In this document: positions 1 through 6,457 of the stretch, one piece after another | Layout: each line of letters opens with the position of its first letter | How positions within the stretch are numbered: the first letter of the stretch is position 1 | Assembly: GCA_031421855.1 (NCBI GenBank) | Contig: JANOPN010000106.1 | Coordinates: forward strand, 1 to 11,487 | Length of the DNA: 11,487 nt | From: JAAFHN01 sp031421855 | Lineage (GTDB): Bacteria; Pseudomonadota; Gammaproteobacteria; Burkholderiales; Burkholderiaceae_C | Direction of reading: 5' to 3' | Position numbers and translations under genes: made by a program | The notes under the pieces: model-generated | Databases searched by the model: none | What the model saw: only the letters and a program-made list of their open reading frames with translations | What the model was told of the DNA's origin: nothing

Positions 1-569
1 ATGGCCATGCCGTCGGGCTGGGTTTTGACCTGAATCAAATCAGCCAGTTGCACGACCGCCTCTTCTTGGATTTGTGGCCGGTTCATGATCCACTCGGCCA
101 TGCGGGCGTATTTGCTCAAGCCGATGACGTTGGTGTGTTCGTTGGGCAATATGCCGATCCAAACCTTGCCAATGACCGGGCAAAAGTGGTGGCTGCAGGC
201 GCTGCGCACGGTGATCGGGCCGACGATCATCAACTCGTTGAGGTGCTCGGCGTTAGGAAACTCGGTGACGCTGGGGCCGTTCACGTAGCGGCCGTTGAAG
301 ACCTCCCGCAAATACATTTTGGCGACCCTGCGCGCAGTCTCGCGGCTGTTGTGGTCGTTGGCGGTGTCGATGACCATGGAGTCAAGCACGCCTTGCATTT
401 TCTCGGTTACTTCCTCGAGCATTTTGTCGAGGTCGCCGGGGTTCAAAAACTCGGCGATGTTGTCGTTGGCATGAAACCGATGCTTCGCAGCTTTGATGCG
501 CTCGCGAATCTTCACCGATACCGGCGTGCCGTCAGCGTCTGCCTCAGCAGACGGGTGGGTAGGAACCAT
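1..569 (-). CDS. folE: GTP cyclohydrolase I (3'-truncated by window edge)
   Basis: Converts GTP to 7,8-dihydroneopterin triphosphate, the first step of tetrahydrofolate and pterin synthesis, in the cytoplasm. My minus-strand reading from the ATG at 567-569 stays open for 189 codons to the left edge, so the C-terminus is missing. Visible landmarks are IDTANDHNSRETARRVAKMY (about residues 67-86), the zinc and active-site segment RSACSHHFCPVIGK (122-135; Cys125, His127 and His128 in the usual CxHH arrangement) and VIGLSKYARMAEW (148-160). These match the FolE type I family, not FolE2. The third zinc ligand, near the C-terminus in the family, lies outside the window. About 35 N-terminal residues are poorly conserved, as in other members. 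There is no strong Shine-Dalgarno before the ATG. The gene follows lacI on the same strand after a 175-bp gap with a dispersed repeat, so separate transcription is likely. The family call is firm; whether this is the only folE copy cannot be seen. Confidence 0.95.
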   Translation of the reverse strand, partial: MVPTHPSAEADADGTPVSVKIRERIKAAKHRFHANDNIAEFLNPGDLDKMLEEVTEKMQGVLDSMVIDTANDHNSRETARRVAKMYLREVFNGRYVNGPSVTEFPNAEHLNELMIVGPITVRSACSHHFCPVIGKVWIGILPNEHTNVIGLSKYARMAEWIMNRPQIQEEAVVQLADLIQVKTQPDGMA

Positions 570-680
570 GGTGTTGTTGCCAAAGGTTGAACAGACCCCG
601 ATTGTCCCACCGACTGAAAGACCGAGCACCCGACCCTGTCGAGAACGCGCCAAAGTGCATGAAAACACCATTTATTTGAT

Positions 681-738
681 GTTTTTGGCACTTGGTCGCC
701 GGATTCATTGGGTTTGTTGCTACTAAAAAAATAGCAAA
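681..738 (+). repeat. Dispersed intergenic repeat, copy 1
   Basis: One of three related segments of about 50-58 bp in this window. Its core is CTTGGTCGCCGGATTCATTG (691-710), then GGGTTTGTTGCTA, and it ends in ATAGCAA, which pairs with the upstream TTGCTA-type arm to form a short AT-rich hairpin. It aligns without gaps to copy 3 (about 40 of 50 positions by eye) and to copy 2 in inverse orientation (the 20-base core differs at one position). It ends 7 bp before the stop codon of the minus-strand lacI gene, so the lacI transcript would run into it. No coding potential is seen. It resembles small dispersed repeats common in Comamonadaceae genomes; that link is from memory and was not searched. 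Confidence 0.8.
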
Positions 739-744
739 TGCAGC

Positions 745-1848
745 TCAGCTTGATTGCCTTGTCACCAGGTGAACCGGCAGCATTTGGCTGGTTGCAACCT
801 CGCCGCGCATCAGTTTGACCAAGTTGTCGACGATTGCCAGGGCAGCGGCGGCGAGTGGCTGGTGTATTGTCGTCAAGGCGGGGCTGCTGTAGGCAGCGAT
901 GGACACGTCGTCAAACCCCACAACGGACAATTGTTTGGGCACTTGCACGCCGTGTTGGGCCGCGCAGCGCAGCGCGGTCAGAGCCAATAAGTCGCTTGCT
1001 GCAAAGATGCCGTCAACCACAGGTTGCGATTTGCGGTCAACCAGAGGTTGCGATTTGCCGTCAACCACGGGTTGCGCTGCGAAAAAATCCCCAATGGTTG
1101 ATGCGGCTTGCTCACCCTCAAACGACACCTTGAGGACGAGGGGTTTAGCCACCTTGCGCTTGTTTTTTGACTTCACCACATCGATCGCTTGGCAAAACCC
1201 TTGGTAGCGCTGCCCCACTTCGGGCAAATCAACGTCGCCCATGAACACCAGTTGGGTGCGGCCTTGATGGATCAAGTGCTCTGCCGCCAAATAACCCCCG
1301 CGCTCGTTGTCACTCCCCACGCCGCAGTACGCTTGGTCGGGCATCTTGGCACCCCAAACGACGATGGGCACGCCCCGCGCGGCCAGCTCGTTCAAGTGGC
1401 TGTGCTGTAGCCACTGGCCAATCATGACGATGCCGCCTGCGCGCCCACTCGAGAACAAGTTGGCGCAGGCCGCCAAGTCGCGGGCGCTCACGCGCGACAC
1501 GAGCATGTCGTAGCCCGCGTCGGTCAAGGCGTCAGCGATGCGACCCAAAATGCTCAGGAAAAACGGGTCAGACACGGCCTGCCGAGCGCCTGGGTCATAC
1601 GGAATCACGAGCGCAACCGTGTTGTTATGACCCAGTCGCAGGTTTTGAGCCTGCGCGTTGACGGTGTAGCCCCAGTGTTGAGCCAGCGCTTGCACCTTGT
1701 CGCGCGTGGCTTGGCTGACCAAACTGCTGCCATGAAAGGCCCGAGAGACTGTCGCAACCGACATGCCCAAGGCCTGGGCCATGTCAACCATTTGCGGCTT
1801 GATGGGACGCGGTGGAAAAACCGCAAGGTCGACGGGCGTCAATTTCAT
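745..1848 (-). CDS. LacI-family transcriptional regulator with internal 8-residue tandem repeat
   Basis: A 367-residue DNA-binding repressor or activator, cytoplasmic, presumably responding to a sugar-like ligand. The N-terminal helix-turn-helix and hinge helix are clear: MVDMAQALGMSVATVSRAF (20-38), then a region ending AQNLRLG (67-73). The periplasmic-binding-protein-like effector domain follows (about 76-365), with VALVIPYDP, the GGIVMIG strand, GVGSDNERGGYLAAEHL, GIFAASDLLAL (280-290) and SVVGFDDVSIAAYSSPALTTI. It is longer than typical LacI proteins (about 330-345) for three reasons: a roughly 15-residue N-terminal extension, a lysine-rich insert near 226-235, and a repeat QPVVDGKS/QPLVDRKS/QPVVDG at 259-280. 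The start is the ATG at 1846-1848; Met20 would cut into the HTH and is less likely. No transporter or sugar enzyme lies beside it, so the regulon and ligand are unknown. Confidence 0.93.
   Translation of the reverse strand: MKLTPVDLAVFPPRPIKPQMVDMAQALGMSVATVSRAFHGSSLVSQATRDKVQALAQHWGYTVNAQAQNLRLGHNNTVALVIPYDPGARQAVSDPFFLSILGRIADALTDAGYDMLVSRVSARDLAACANLFSSGRAGGIVMIGQWLQHSHLNELAARGVPIVVWGAKMPDQAYCGVGSDNERGGYLAAEHLIHQGRTQLVFMGDVDLPEVGQRYQGFCQAIDVVKSKNKRKVAKPLVLKVSFEGEQAASTIGDFFAAQPVVDGKSQPLVDRKSQPVVDGIFAASDLLALTALRCAAQHGVQVPKQLSVVGFDDVSIAAYSSPALTTIHQPLAAAALAIVDNLVKLMRGEVATSQMLPVHLVTRQSS
1012..1081. repeat. 24-bp tandem repeat inside the LacI-family gene
   Basis: Two full 24-bp units (1012-1035 and 1036-1059) and a third partial unit from 1060 are visible. 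Each begins GTCAACCA and continues with a GGTTGCG core. The unit length is a multiple of three, so the frame is kept and the protein carries two and a half copies of an 8-residue unit (QPVVDGKS, QPLVDRKS, QPVVDG). The repeat sits just before the conserved GIFAASD strand of the effector domain, in what is normally a short loop. Units differ at a few bases, so the expansion is not brand new. Confidence 0.9.
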
Positions 1849-1864
1849 GCGGTCAAATGATAAC

Positions 1865-1893
1865 TAATTAGGACTTACGCCAAATTGTCCCAA
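1865..1893 (-). promoter_or_regulatory. Weak candidate sigma-70-like promoter for the LacI-family gene
   Basis: On the minus strand TTGGGA (1893-1888) and TAATTA (1870-1865) are separated by 17 bp, the usual -35/-10 spacing, and lie 17 bp or more upstream of the lacI ATG. The -35 box lies within the MITE-like element and the -10 box begins at its terminus, so the element could be supplying a promoter. The boxes are imperfect, and such matches arise often by chance in AT-rich gaps. Confidence 0.25.
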
Positions 1894-1928
1894 CAAGGCG
1901 CAGCTGGGGCGGTTTTGCGTAAGTCCTA
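1869..1928. mobile_element. MITE-like inverted-repeat element (56 bp plus flanking TA)
   Basis: TAGGACTTACGC at 1869-1880 is the exact reverse complement of 1917-1928, with three further A-T pairs inward after one mismatch. If the outermost TA on each side is read as a target duplication, the element is 56 bp (1871-1926), with 10-bp perfect termini and a TA duplication of the kind made by IS630/Tc1-mariner transposases. It is too short to code for anything. It fills most of the gap between the clsB stop (1929-1931) and the lacI start (1848). As RNA it would fold into one long stem-loop. The inverted repeat is seen directly; the mobile origin and family are inferred. A simple terminator-like palindrome is the alternative, but there is no T-run after it. 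Confidence 0.6.
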
Positions 1929-3242
1929 CTAGTACCGCTTACCCAACGCCCACAAACCGGCGCGCATGATGCCGTAGGCGAGCCAATTCAATCCGCGCTC
2001 CCACCACGAGCGGCTCAAAAAAGCTTGCGCCTCAACTGGCTTGCCCTCGTGGGCAATGGCCTGGAGCAGCTTGGCACGCAGCGCCCGTGCAAATATGCGG
2101 TCGTACACCACGACGTTGGCCTCGCGGGCCATCAACAAGCTCAATGGGTCCAGGTTCGACGACCCGACCGTGGACCACGCATCCCCGTCCGCATCGACAA
2201 CAGCCACTTTGGCATGCAAAAAACTGGCTTCGTACTCCACGATTTGAACGCCCGCAGCAAGCAAACTGGCGTAAATCGGCCGTGCAGCGTGCCACTGCAT
2301 GAAATACTCGTACCGCCCCTGCAACAGCAGCGTGACCCGAACGCCGCGCTTGGCCGCTTCGATCAAGGCGCGGCGCAGCTTGCCACCGGGTAAAAAATAG
2401 GCGTTGGCGATGACGATTTCGACCTTGGCTTCGCCAATGGCACGCCGATAGGCTTGCTCAATCCGGCTTCGGTTGCTGAAGTTGTCGCGCAACACCAAGG
2501 CGGCGCGTACTGCCGTGCGAGCTTTGCCCGCGAGTCGATCAACCGCTGCTTGGGCGGCATCTTCGGCCAAACTGTGAGCCGGGTGCAAGGTGTCAAAAAG
2601 GCGCGACTGGCCCGACCGAAAAGCGCTCACCGCACGGCTCATGTCAACCCCGCGAACTTGGGCCGGCACCTCGCTCCATTGCCACAGCTGGGTGACCGCG
2701 TCGGCCACCGCCGCAACCAAGGGGCCCTGGGCTCTCACGGCAAAGTCAAACCGGGGTTTGTCGAGTACGCCGTGATTGGGGTCAAAGTAGTCGTCAAGCA
2801 AGTTGATGCCGCCGCAAAACGCAACACCTTCTCCGTCAGCACAACCCGGATCAAGCAACGGATCAAGCAACGGATCAATGACGCAGAGTTTTCGATGCAC
2901 CCGCCGCCAGCTGCTGGGCTGAAACACGCCAGTCAGGCCAAACGGCGAATACACCCGCCAATGCAGGCCGCTGGCTTCAAACTGCTCGCGCCAGTAGGGC
3001 GGAACCTCGCCCGTGCCCACGCCGTCGACCAGGAGCTTGACATCGACTCCGCGCTGCGCAGCCCGAACCAAGGCGCGAGCGACCGCGATGCTCGACAGGC
3101 CCCGGGCCTCGTCAAAATCAAAAATGTAGGTCTCGAGGTGAACGCTTTGGCTCGCGCCGTCGATGGCTTGCACCAGAGCCGAAAAGTACTCCGCGCCGCT
3201 GCACAACAACTCAATTTCGTGGCCGTGGCGTGAATTGGGCAT
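1929..3242 (-). CDS. clsB: Phospholipase D-family cardiolipin synthase, ClsB type
   Basis: A 437-residue protein with two HKD catalytic motifs: HRKLCVID (His116, Lys118, Asp123) followed by CGGINLLDDYFDP, and LHAKVAVVD (His343, Lys345, Asp350) followed by GSSNLDPLSL. These mark the phospholipase D superfamily. Total length, early LETYIFDFD, the C-terminal RSWWERGLNWLAYG segment and the absence of N-terminal membrane helices fit ClsB (E. coli YbhO, about 413 residues) better than ClsA. ClsB makes cardiolipin, and can make phosphatidylglycerol, at the inner membrane by transphosphatidylation. The start is the ATG at 3240-3242, with AGGG about ten bases upstream. The EEP gene precedes it on the same strand, the order known from E. 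coli ybhP-clsB. A PLLDPLLDP duplication follows the first HKD motif directly. A generic PLD-type transferase is the alternative. Confidence 0.9.
   Translation of the reverse strand: MPNSRHGHEIELLCSGAEYFSALVQAIDGASQSVHLETYIFDFDEARGLSSIAVARALVRAAQRGVDVKLLVDGVGTGEVPPYWREQFEASGLHWRVYSPFGLTGVFQPSSWRRVHRKLCVIDPLLDPLLDPGCADGEGVAFCGGINLLDDYFDPNHGVLDKPRFDFAVRAQGPLVAAVADAVTQLWQWSEVPAQVRGVDMSRAVSAFRSGQSRLFDTLHPAHSLAEDAAQAAVDRLAGKARTAVRAALVLRDNFSNRSRIEQAYRRAIGEAKVEIVIANAYFLPGGKLRRALIEAAKRGVRVTLLLQGRYEYFMQWHAARPIYASLLAAGVQIVEYEASFLHAKVAVVDADGDAWSTVGSSNLDPLSLLMAREANVVVYDRIFARALRAKLLQAIAHEGKPVEAQAFLSRSWWERGLNWLAYGIMRAGLWALGKRY
2848..2878. repeat. 12-bp tandem repeat inside clsB
   Basis: GGATCAAGCAAC occurs twice without change (2848-2859, 2860-2871) and is followed by a partial third unit, GGATCAA. 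It is in frame and encodes PLLD PLLD P directly after Asp123 of the first HKD motif and before the CGGINLLDD strand. The perfect match suggests a recent slippage event or an unstable length polymorphism. Confidence 0.85.
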
Positions 3243-3262
3243 TTACACGGCCCTGCCAAGAA

Positions 3263-3316
3263 CTATTGATTTAATAGCAACAGACTCAATGAATCCGGTG
3301 ACCAAGTGCCTAAAAG
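3263..3316 (-). repeat. Dispersed intergenic repeat, copy 2
   Basis: Read on the minus strand this begins CTTTTAGGCA, then CTTGGTCACCGGATTCATTG, then AGTCTGTTGCTATTAAATCA and ATAG. The 20-base core differs from copy 1 at one position. The terminal CAA of the ATAGCAA arm is lost (ATAGTTC), so its hairpin is weaker than in copies 1 and 3. It lies in the 87-bp gap between the EEP stop codon (14 bp away) and the clsB start, inside what otherwise looks like an operon, and so would be transcribed. Confidence 0.8.
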
Positions 3317-3329
3317 TCATGAAATTCAC

Positions 3330-4061
3330 TCAAATCCACGACATTTCGACCACCAGCGGCAAATGGTCGCTCATGCGAGCCCACGCCGCCCCACGAGGCA
3401 CGACGCCATGTTGGCACGTCAGGCCGCGCGCATAAACCCGGTCCAAGTGCAACACCGGTAGGCGCGACGGAAACGTGGGCAAACGCACGCCTTCAATGGT
3501 CTTCAACCCCAAGCGGCGCATCGGCTCGTGCAAACGCTCAGCCCAGTCGTTGAAGTCACCGGCGACCAGCAGCTTGGCGTTTGGTGGCACTTCACGTTCA
3601 ACATAATTTGACAGCTGGGCAATTTGGCGCAGTCGACTGCCGCCAATCAACCCCAAATGCAACACGATGACGTGCAACGCCACACCCGCGACTTGCAGCT
3701 GCGCATGCAGCAAGCCGCGCTGCTCAAAGCGGTGATCGCTCATGTCCTCGTGCGCGTGCGCGACCACGGGCCAGCGCGACAACAAGGCGTTGCCGTGCTC
3801 GCCAAAACGGGTGCGCGCATTGGTTGCATAGACTGCCTCGTAGCCCGGTGGCGCCAAAACGTCAGCCTGGGGCAAATCGGGCCAACGAGCGAGTGCTTGC
3901 TGCTCTCGCCGGTTGAACTTGCGCACTTCTTGCAAACAAATCACATCGGCGTCAAGCGACTCAACGGCCTGCGCCAGATTGTGGATCTCCAGACGCCGCG
4001 CCGGCCCAATGCCGCTGACGCCTTTGTGAATGTTCCAAGTCGCGATTCGCAGTTTGTCCAT
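3330..4061 (-). CDS. Endonuclease/exonuclease/phosphatase (EEP) family protein, YbhP-like
   Basis: A 243-residue metal-dependent phosphoesterase of the DNase I/exonuclease III fold. All landmark motifs are present: IATWNIHKG (Asn10), CLQEVR (Glu45, metal ligand), VLHLGL (His135), AGDFNDW (Asp169, Asn171), LDRVYARG (Asp207) and SDHLPLV (Asp232, His233). The catalytic core appears complete. There is no signal peptide or membrane helix, so it is probably cytoplasmic. Substrate is unknown; the family includes nucleases, inositol phosphatases and sphingomyelinases. Position just upstream of clsB on the same strand matches E. coli ybhP-clsB and suggests a lipid or phosphodiester role, which is inference. 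The ATG at 4059-4061 lies 30 bp after the ahpF stop, suggesting co-transcription with ahpCF. Confidence 0.9.
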   Translation of the reverse strand: MDKLRIATWNIHKGVSGIGPARRLEIHNLAQAVESLDADVICLQEVRKFNRREQQALARWPDLPQADVLAPPGYEAVYATNARTRFGEHGNALLSRWPVVAHAHEDMSDHRFEQRGLLHAQLQVAGVALHVIVLHLGLIGGSRLRQIAQLSNYVEREVPPNAKLLVAGDFNDWAERLHEPMRRLGLKTIEGVRLPTFPSRLPVLHLDRVYARGLTCQHGVVPRGAAWARMSDHLPLVVEMSWI

Positions 4062-4091
4062 GCGTCGATGGTAGCGCCCATCCGGCGGCGA

Positions 4092-5660
4092 TCAGGCCGC
4101 AACCGAGCTGCGCATCAAGTGGTCAAAGGCACCCAAGGCTGCTTTTGCGCCGTCGCCTGCTGCGATGATGATCTGCTTGAACGGCACGGTGGTCACATCG
4201 CCCGCTGCAAAGACACCGGGCGCCGAGGTTTGGCCTTTGGCGTCGACCACGATTTCGCCGTGCTTGGACAACTCGACCACGCCTTTGAGCCAGTCGGTGT
4301 TTGGAACCAAGCCAATCTGGATGAAAACGCCTTCGAGTGCCACGGTGTGCATTTGTCCAGTGCTTCGGTCTTTGTAGACCAAGCCGTTGACTTTTTGCTC
4401 GCCCGTTATTTCGGTGGTTTGCGCGCTCGTCAGCACGGTGACGTTGGCCAAACTGTGCAACTTGCGCACGAGCACGGCATCGGCTCTTAAGGCCGCATCG
4501 AACTCGATCAAGGTCACGTGACCGACGACACCAGCCAAATCGATCGCTGCCTCAACACCGGAGTTGCCGCCGCCGATGACCGCAACATGTTTGCCCTTGA
4601 ACAGCGGCCCGTCGCAGTGTGGGCAGTAGGCAACGCCCTTGTTTTTGAGCTCGATCTCACCCGGCACGTTGATGTTTCTCCAACGCGCGCCAGTCGATAT
4701 CACGACCGATTTGCTGCGTAGGCTAGCCCCGCTTTCCAGCTTGATTTCGATCAAATTCTTGTCTGGCCCGGTATTCAAAACGATTTGCTTGGCGCGCTGC
4801 AAGTTCATGATGTCGACGTCGTAGCTGCGCACGTGCTCCTCCAAGGCCATCGCGAAACGCGGCCCTTCGGTTTCTTTGACTGAAATGAAGTTCTCAATGC
4901 CCAAGGTGTCCAAGGTTTGGCCACCAAACCGCTCGCTGGCCACGCCGGTGCGGATGCCTTTGCGAGCCGCATAGACCGCCGCCGCAGCGCCCGCTGGGCC
5001 ACCGCCGACGATGAGCATGTCAAACGCGGCCTTGGCATCAATCTTTTTGGCCTCGCGCTCGACCCCACTGTTGTCGATCTTGGCCAAAATCTCCTCCAGG
5101 CTCATTCGACCTTGACCGAACTCAGTGCCGTTCAAGAACACGGTGGGCACAGCCATGATTTGCCGCGCTTTGACCTCATCTTGAAACAGCGCGCCGTCAA
5201 TCATGGTGGCTCGTACGCGCGGATTTTGTACCGCCATCAAGTTCAGTGCCTGCACCACGTCGGGGCAACTGTGGCAACTGAGTGAGATGTACACCTCAAA
5301 GTCAAAGTCGCCGTCTAAGGCCCGGATCTGTTCCAAAACTTGCGCGTCCACCTTGGGCGGGTAGCCCCCCACTTGCAGCAAGGCCAGAATCAACGAGGTG
5401 AATTCATGCCCCATCGGTAGGCCGCAAAAGCGCGGGCCGTTGTTTTCGCTTGGTCGATTGACGCTAAAAGAAGGCTTGCGCAGGTTGTCGCCCAAGCTCT
5501 CGTGCACGGTCACCCAGGGCGATGCCTCGGCCACGTCACGCAGCAAGGAGCGCATGTCAGCGGATGCCTTGGAGTCGTCAAGTGAAGCGACGATTTCGAT
5601 GGGTTGGGTCGCGCGCTCTAAGTAGCCTTTGAGCTGGGCTTTTGTGGGTGCGTCAAGCAT
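4092..5660 (-). CDS. ahpF: Alkyl hydroperoxide reductase subunit F
   Basis: The NADH-dependent flavoprotein disulfide reductase that recycles AhpC. From the ATG at 5658-5660 it has 522 residues, close to E. coli AhpF (521). The N-terminal tandem thioredoxin-fold domain starts MLDAPTKAQLKGYL and carries the redox pair CHSC (Cys129, Cys132). The FAD-binding GGGPAGAAAAVYAARKG (about 219-235) follows, then the second redox pair CPHC (Cys346, Cys349) in AYCPHCDGPLFKGK, the NADH-binding VIGGGNSGVEAAIDLAG (361-377) and the C-terminal FAD signature GVFAAGDVT (482-490). An upstream in-frame TTG at 5672 would add four residues, but family length and the usual MLD start favour the ATG. It follows ahpC by 80 bp, with a strong hairpin between. 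Every key residue I could check is present. Confidence 0.97.
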   Translation of the reverse strand: MLDAPTKAQLKGYLERATQPIEIVASLDDSKASADMRSLLRDVAEASPWVTVHESLGDNLRKPSFSVNRPSENNGPRFCGLPMGHEFTSLILALLQVGGYPPKVDAQVLEQIRALDGDFDFEVYISLSCHSCPDVVQALNLMAVQNPRVRATMIDGALFQDEVKARQIMAVPTVFLNGTEFGQGRMSLEEILAKIDNSGVEREAKKIDAKAAFDMLIVGGGPAGAAAAVYAARKGIRTGVASERFGGQTLDTLGIENFISVKETEGPRFAMALEEHVRSYDVDIMNLQRAKQIVLNTGPDKNLIEIKLESGASLRSKSVVISTGARWRNINVPGEIELKNKGVAYCPHCDGPLFKGKHVAVIGGGNSGVEAAIDLAGVVGHVTLIEFDAALRADAVLVRKLHSLANVTVLTSAQTTEITGEQKVNGLVYKDRSTGQMHTVALEGVFIQIGLVPNTDWLKGVVELSKHGEIVVDAKGQTSAPGVFAAGDVTTVPFKQIIIAAGDGAKAALGAFDHLMRSSVAA

Positions 5661-5691
5661 GATTGAACTCAATTCGGTCGAGATGAAACTG

Positions 5692-5728
5692 CCCCTGTTG
5701 GCGTGGGCGCGAATCGCCCACGCAGGGG
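5692..5728 (-). promoter_or_regulatory. Intercistronic ahpC-ahpF RNA hairpin
   Basis: GCGTGGGCG (5701-5709) pairs perfectly with CGCCCACGC (5715-5723) across a 5-base loop, and an outer CCCCT/AGGGG pair (5692-5696 with 5724-5728) extends it, with a four-base bulge on one side. It begins 13 bases after the ahpC stop and ends about 30 bases before the ahpF start. There is no clean T-run after it on the minus strand, only TTT, so it is more likely a transcript-stabilising or partial-attenuation hairpin than a full terminator. It could make ahpC mRNA more abundant than ahpF; that role is inferred. Confidence 0.7.
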
Positions 5729-5740
5729 TGCTGTGCGGAC

Positions 5741-6313
5741 TTAGATCTTGCCGACCAAGTCAAACGATGGCTTGAGCGTGACCGATCCTTCAGTCCACTT
5801 GGCCGGACAGACTTCACCGGGGTGAGCCGCCACATACTGGGCAGCCTTGACGCGGCGCAACAACTCGGCCGCGTCACGGCCGATGCCGTTGTCATGCACT
5901 TCGATGGTCTTGATTTTGCCTTCGGGGTCGATGACGAACGTGCCACGGTAGGCTAAGCCGGCGTCTTCGCCCTCTTCGATCAACACCTGAAAGGCACGCG
6001 CCAATTGGTGGCTTGGATCGCCGATCAAGGGGTACTGAACCTTGGCAATCGTGTCCGAGGTGTCGTGCCAAGCTTTGTGGGTGAAGTGGGTGTCGGTGGA
6101 CACGCCATAGATTTCAACACCCATTTTCTGGAATTCAGCGTAATGGTCAGCCAAATCGCCCAACTCGGTTGGACAGACAAAGGTGAAGTCAGCGGGGTAG
6201 AACACCACCACGGACCAGTGGCCCTTCATCGATTGGCTGGTGACCGGAACAAATTTGCCGTTGTGATACGCGGTTGCTGAGAAATCAATGATGCTTGAGT
6301 TGATGAGTGACAC
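5741..6313 (-). CDS. ahpC: Alkyl hydroperoxide reductase subunit C (typical 2-Cys peroxiredoxin, AhpC)
   Basis: A 190-residue peroxiredoxin that reduces hydrogen peroxide and organic hydroperoxides in the cytoplasm and is re-reduced by AhpF. The peroxidatic cysteine is Cys47 in FYPADFTFVCPTEL; the resolving cysteine is Cys169 in GEVCPAKW near the C-terminus, followed by the family ending SFDLVGKI. The start MSLINSSI matches the E. coli MSLINTKI start closely, which fixes the start codon as GTG (6311-6313), with GGA about ten bases upstream. E. coli AhpC has 187 residues. Asp119, Gly120 and Leu121 sit where the E. coli protein has its EGLA segment. ahpF follows on the same strand. The 152-bp gap upstream has room for a peroxide-responsive promoter. 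Confidence 0.97.
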   Translation of the reverse strand: MSLINSSIIDFSATAYHNGKFVPVTSQSMKGHWSVVVFYPADFTFVCPTELGDLADHYAEFQKMGVEIYGVSTDTHFTHKAWHDTSDTIAKVQYPLIGDPSHQLARAFQVLIEEGEDAGLAYRGTFVIDPEGKIKTIEVHDNGIGRDAAELLRRVKAAQYVAAHPGEVCPAKWTEGSVTLKPSFDLVGKI

Positions 6314-6410
6314 GTTGAATATCCAAGAAGTTAATGCCTAAAGACTCGCGATTCAGACAGCCCCAAGAATCAATCTGTGTTGACTCTCGCATCGCCTGTT
6401 GCGTGAACGA

Positions 6411-6457
6411 ATGTTAGTGCAAACCCTTGCTATTGATCCAACAACATCAATTGATAA
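6411..6457 (-). promoter_or_regulatory. Candidate ahpC promoter and LysR-type (possibly OxyR) operator
   Basis: In the gap upstream of ahpC the minus strand shows ATCAATTGAT (6455-6446), then GATCAATAG (6438-6430), which also gives TTGAT-N8-ATCAA, a LysR-type dyad. A TAACAT -10-like box follows at 6416-6411, with no convincing -35, as is usual for activator-dependent promoters. In many proteobacteria OxyR activates ahpC from a site just upstream of the -35 region, and the spacing here would allow that. The match to the E. coli OxyR consensus (repeated ATAG/CTAT) is poor, so OxyR is a guess from context. Confidence 0.33.

Noticed and set aside
48..590. Plus-strand open frame of 180 codons at the left edge
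   Set aside because: The minus strand here is folE, recognisable by its zinc-site and IGLSK motifs; the plus frame is its shadow.
570..680. Promoter for folE in the gap upstream of its start
   Set aside because: No pair of -35/-10 boxes with acceptable spacing was convincing; beyond the dispersed repeat I see nothing definable in this stretch.
1012..1081. CRISPR-like repeat
   Set aside because: The 24-bp units are contiguous with no spacers and lie in frame inside a coding sequence; this is a simple tandem expansion.
2454..3233. Plus-strand open frame of 259 codons opposite clsB
   Set aside because: It is antisense to a gene with both HKD motifs intact, shows no recognisable domain, and long antisense frames are expected in GC-rich coding DNA.
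4080..4106. GCGGC/GCCGC hairpin at the ahpF stop as a terminator
   Set aside because: The stem is only 5 bp and no T-run follows on the minus strand, so it does not support an operon end between ahpF and the EEP gene.
3624..4490. Plus-strand open frame of 288 codons spanning the EEP and ahpF genes
   Set aside because: It crosses two well-supported minus-strand genes and their gap, with no family resemblance; a shadow of their codon use.
5661..5672. TTG start four codons upstream for ahpF
   Set aside because: The ATG at 5660 gives the usual MLD start and family length (522 against 521 in E. coli).
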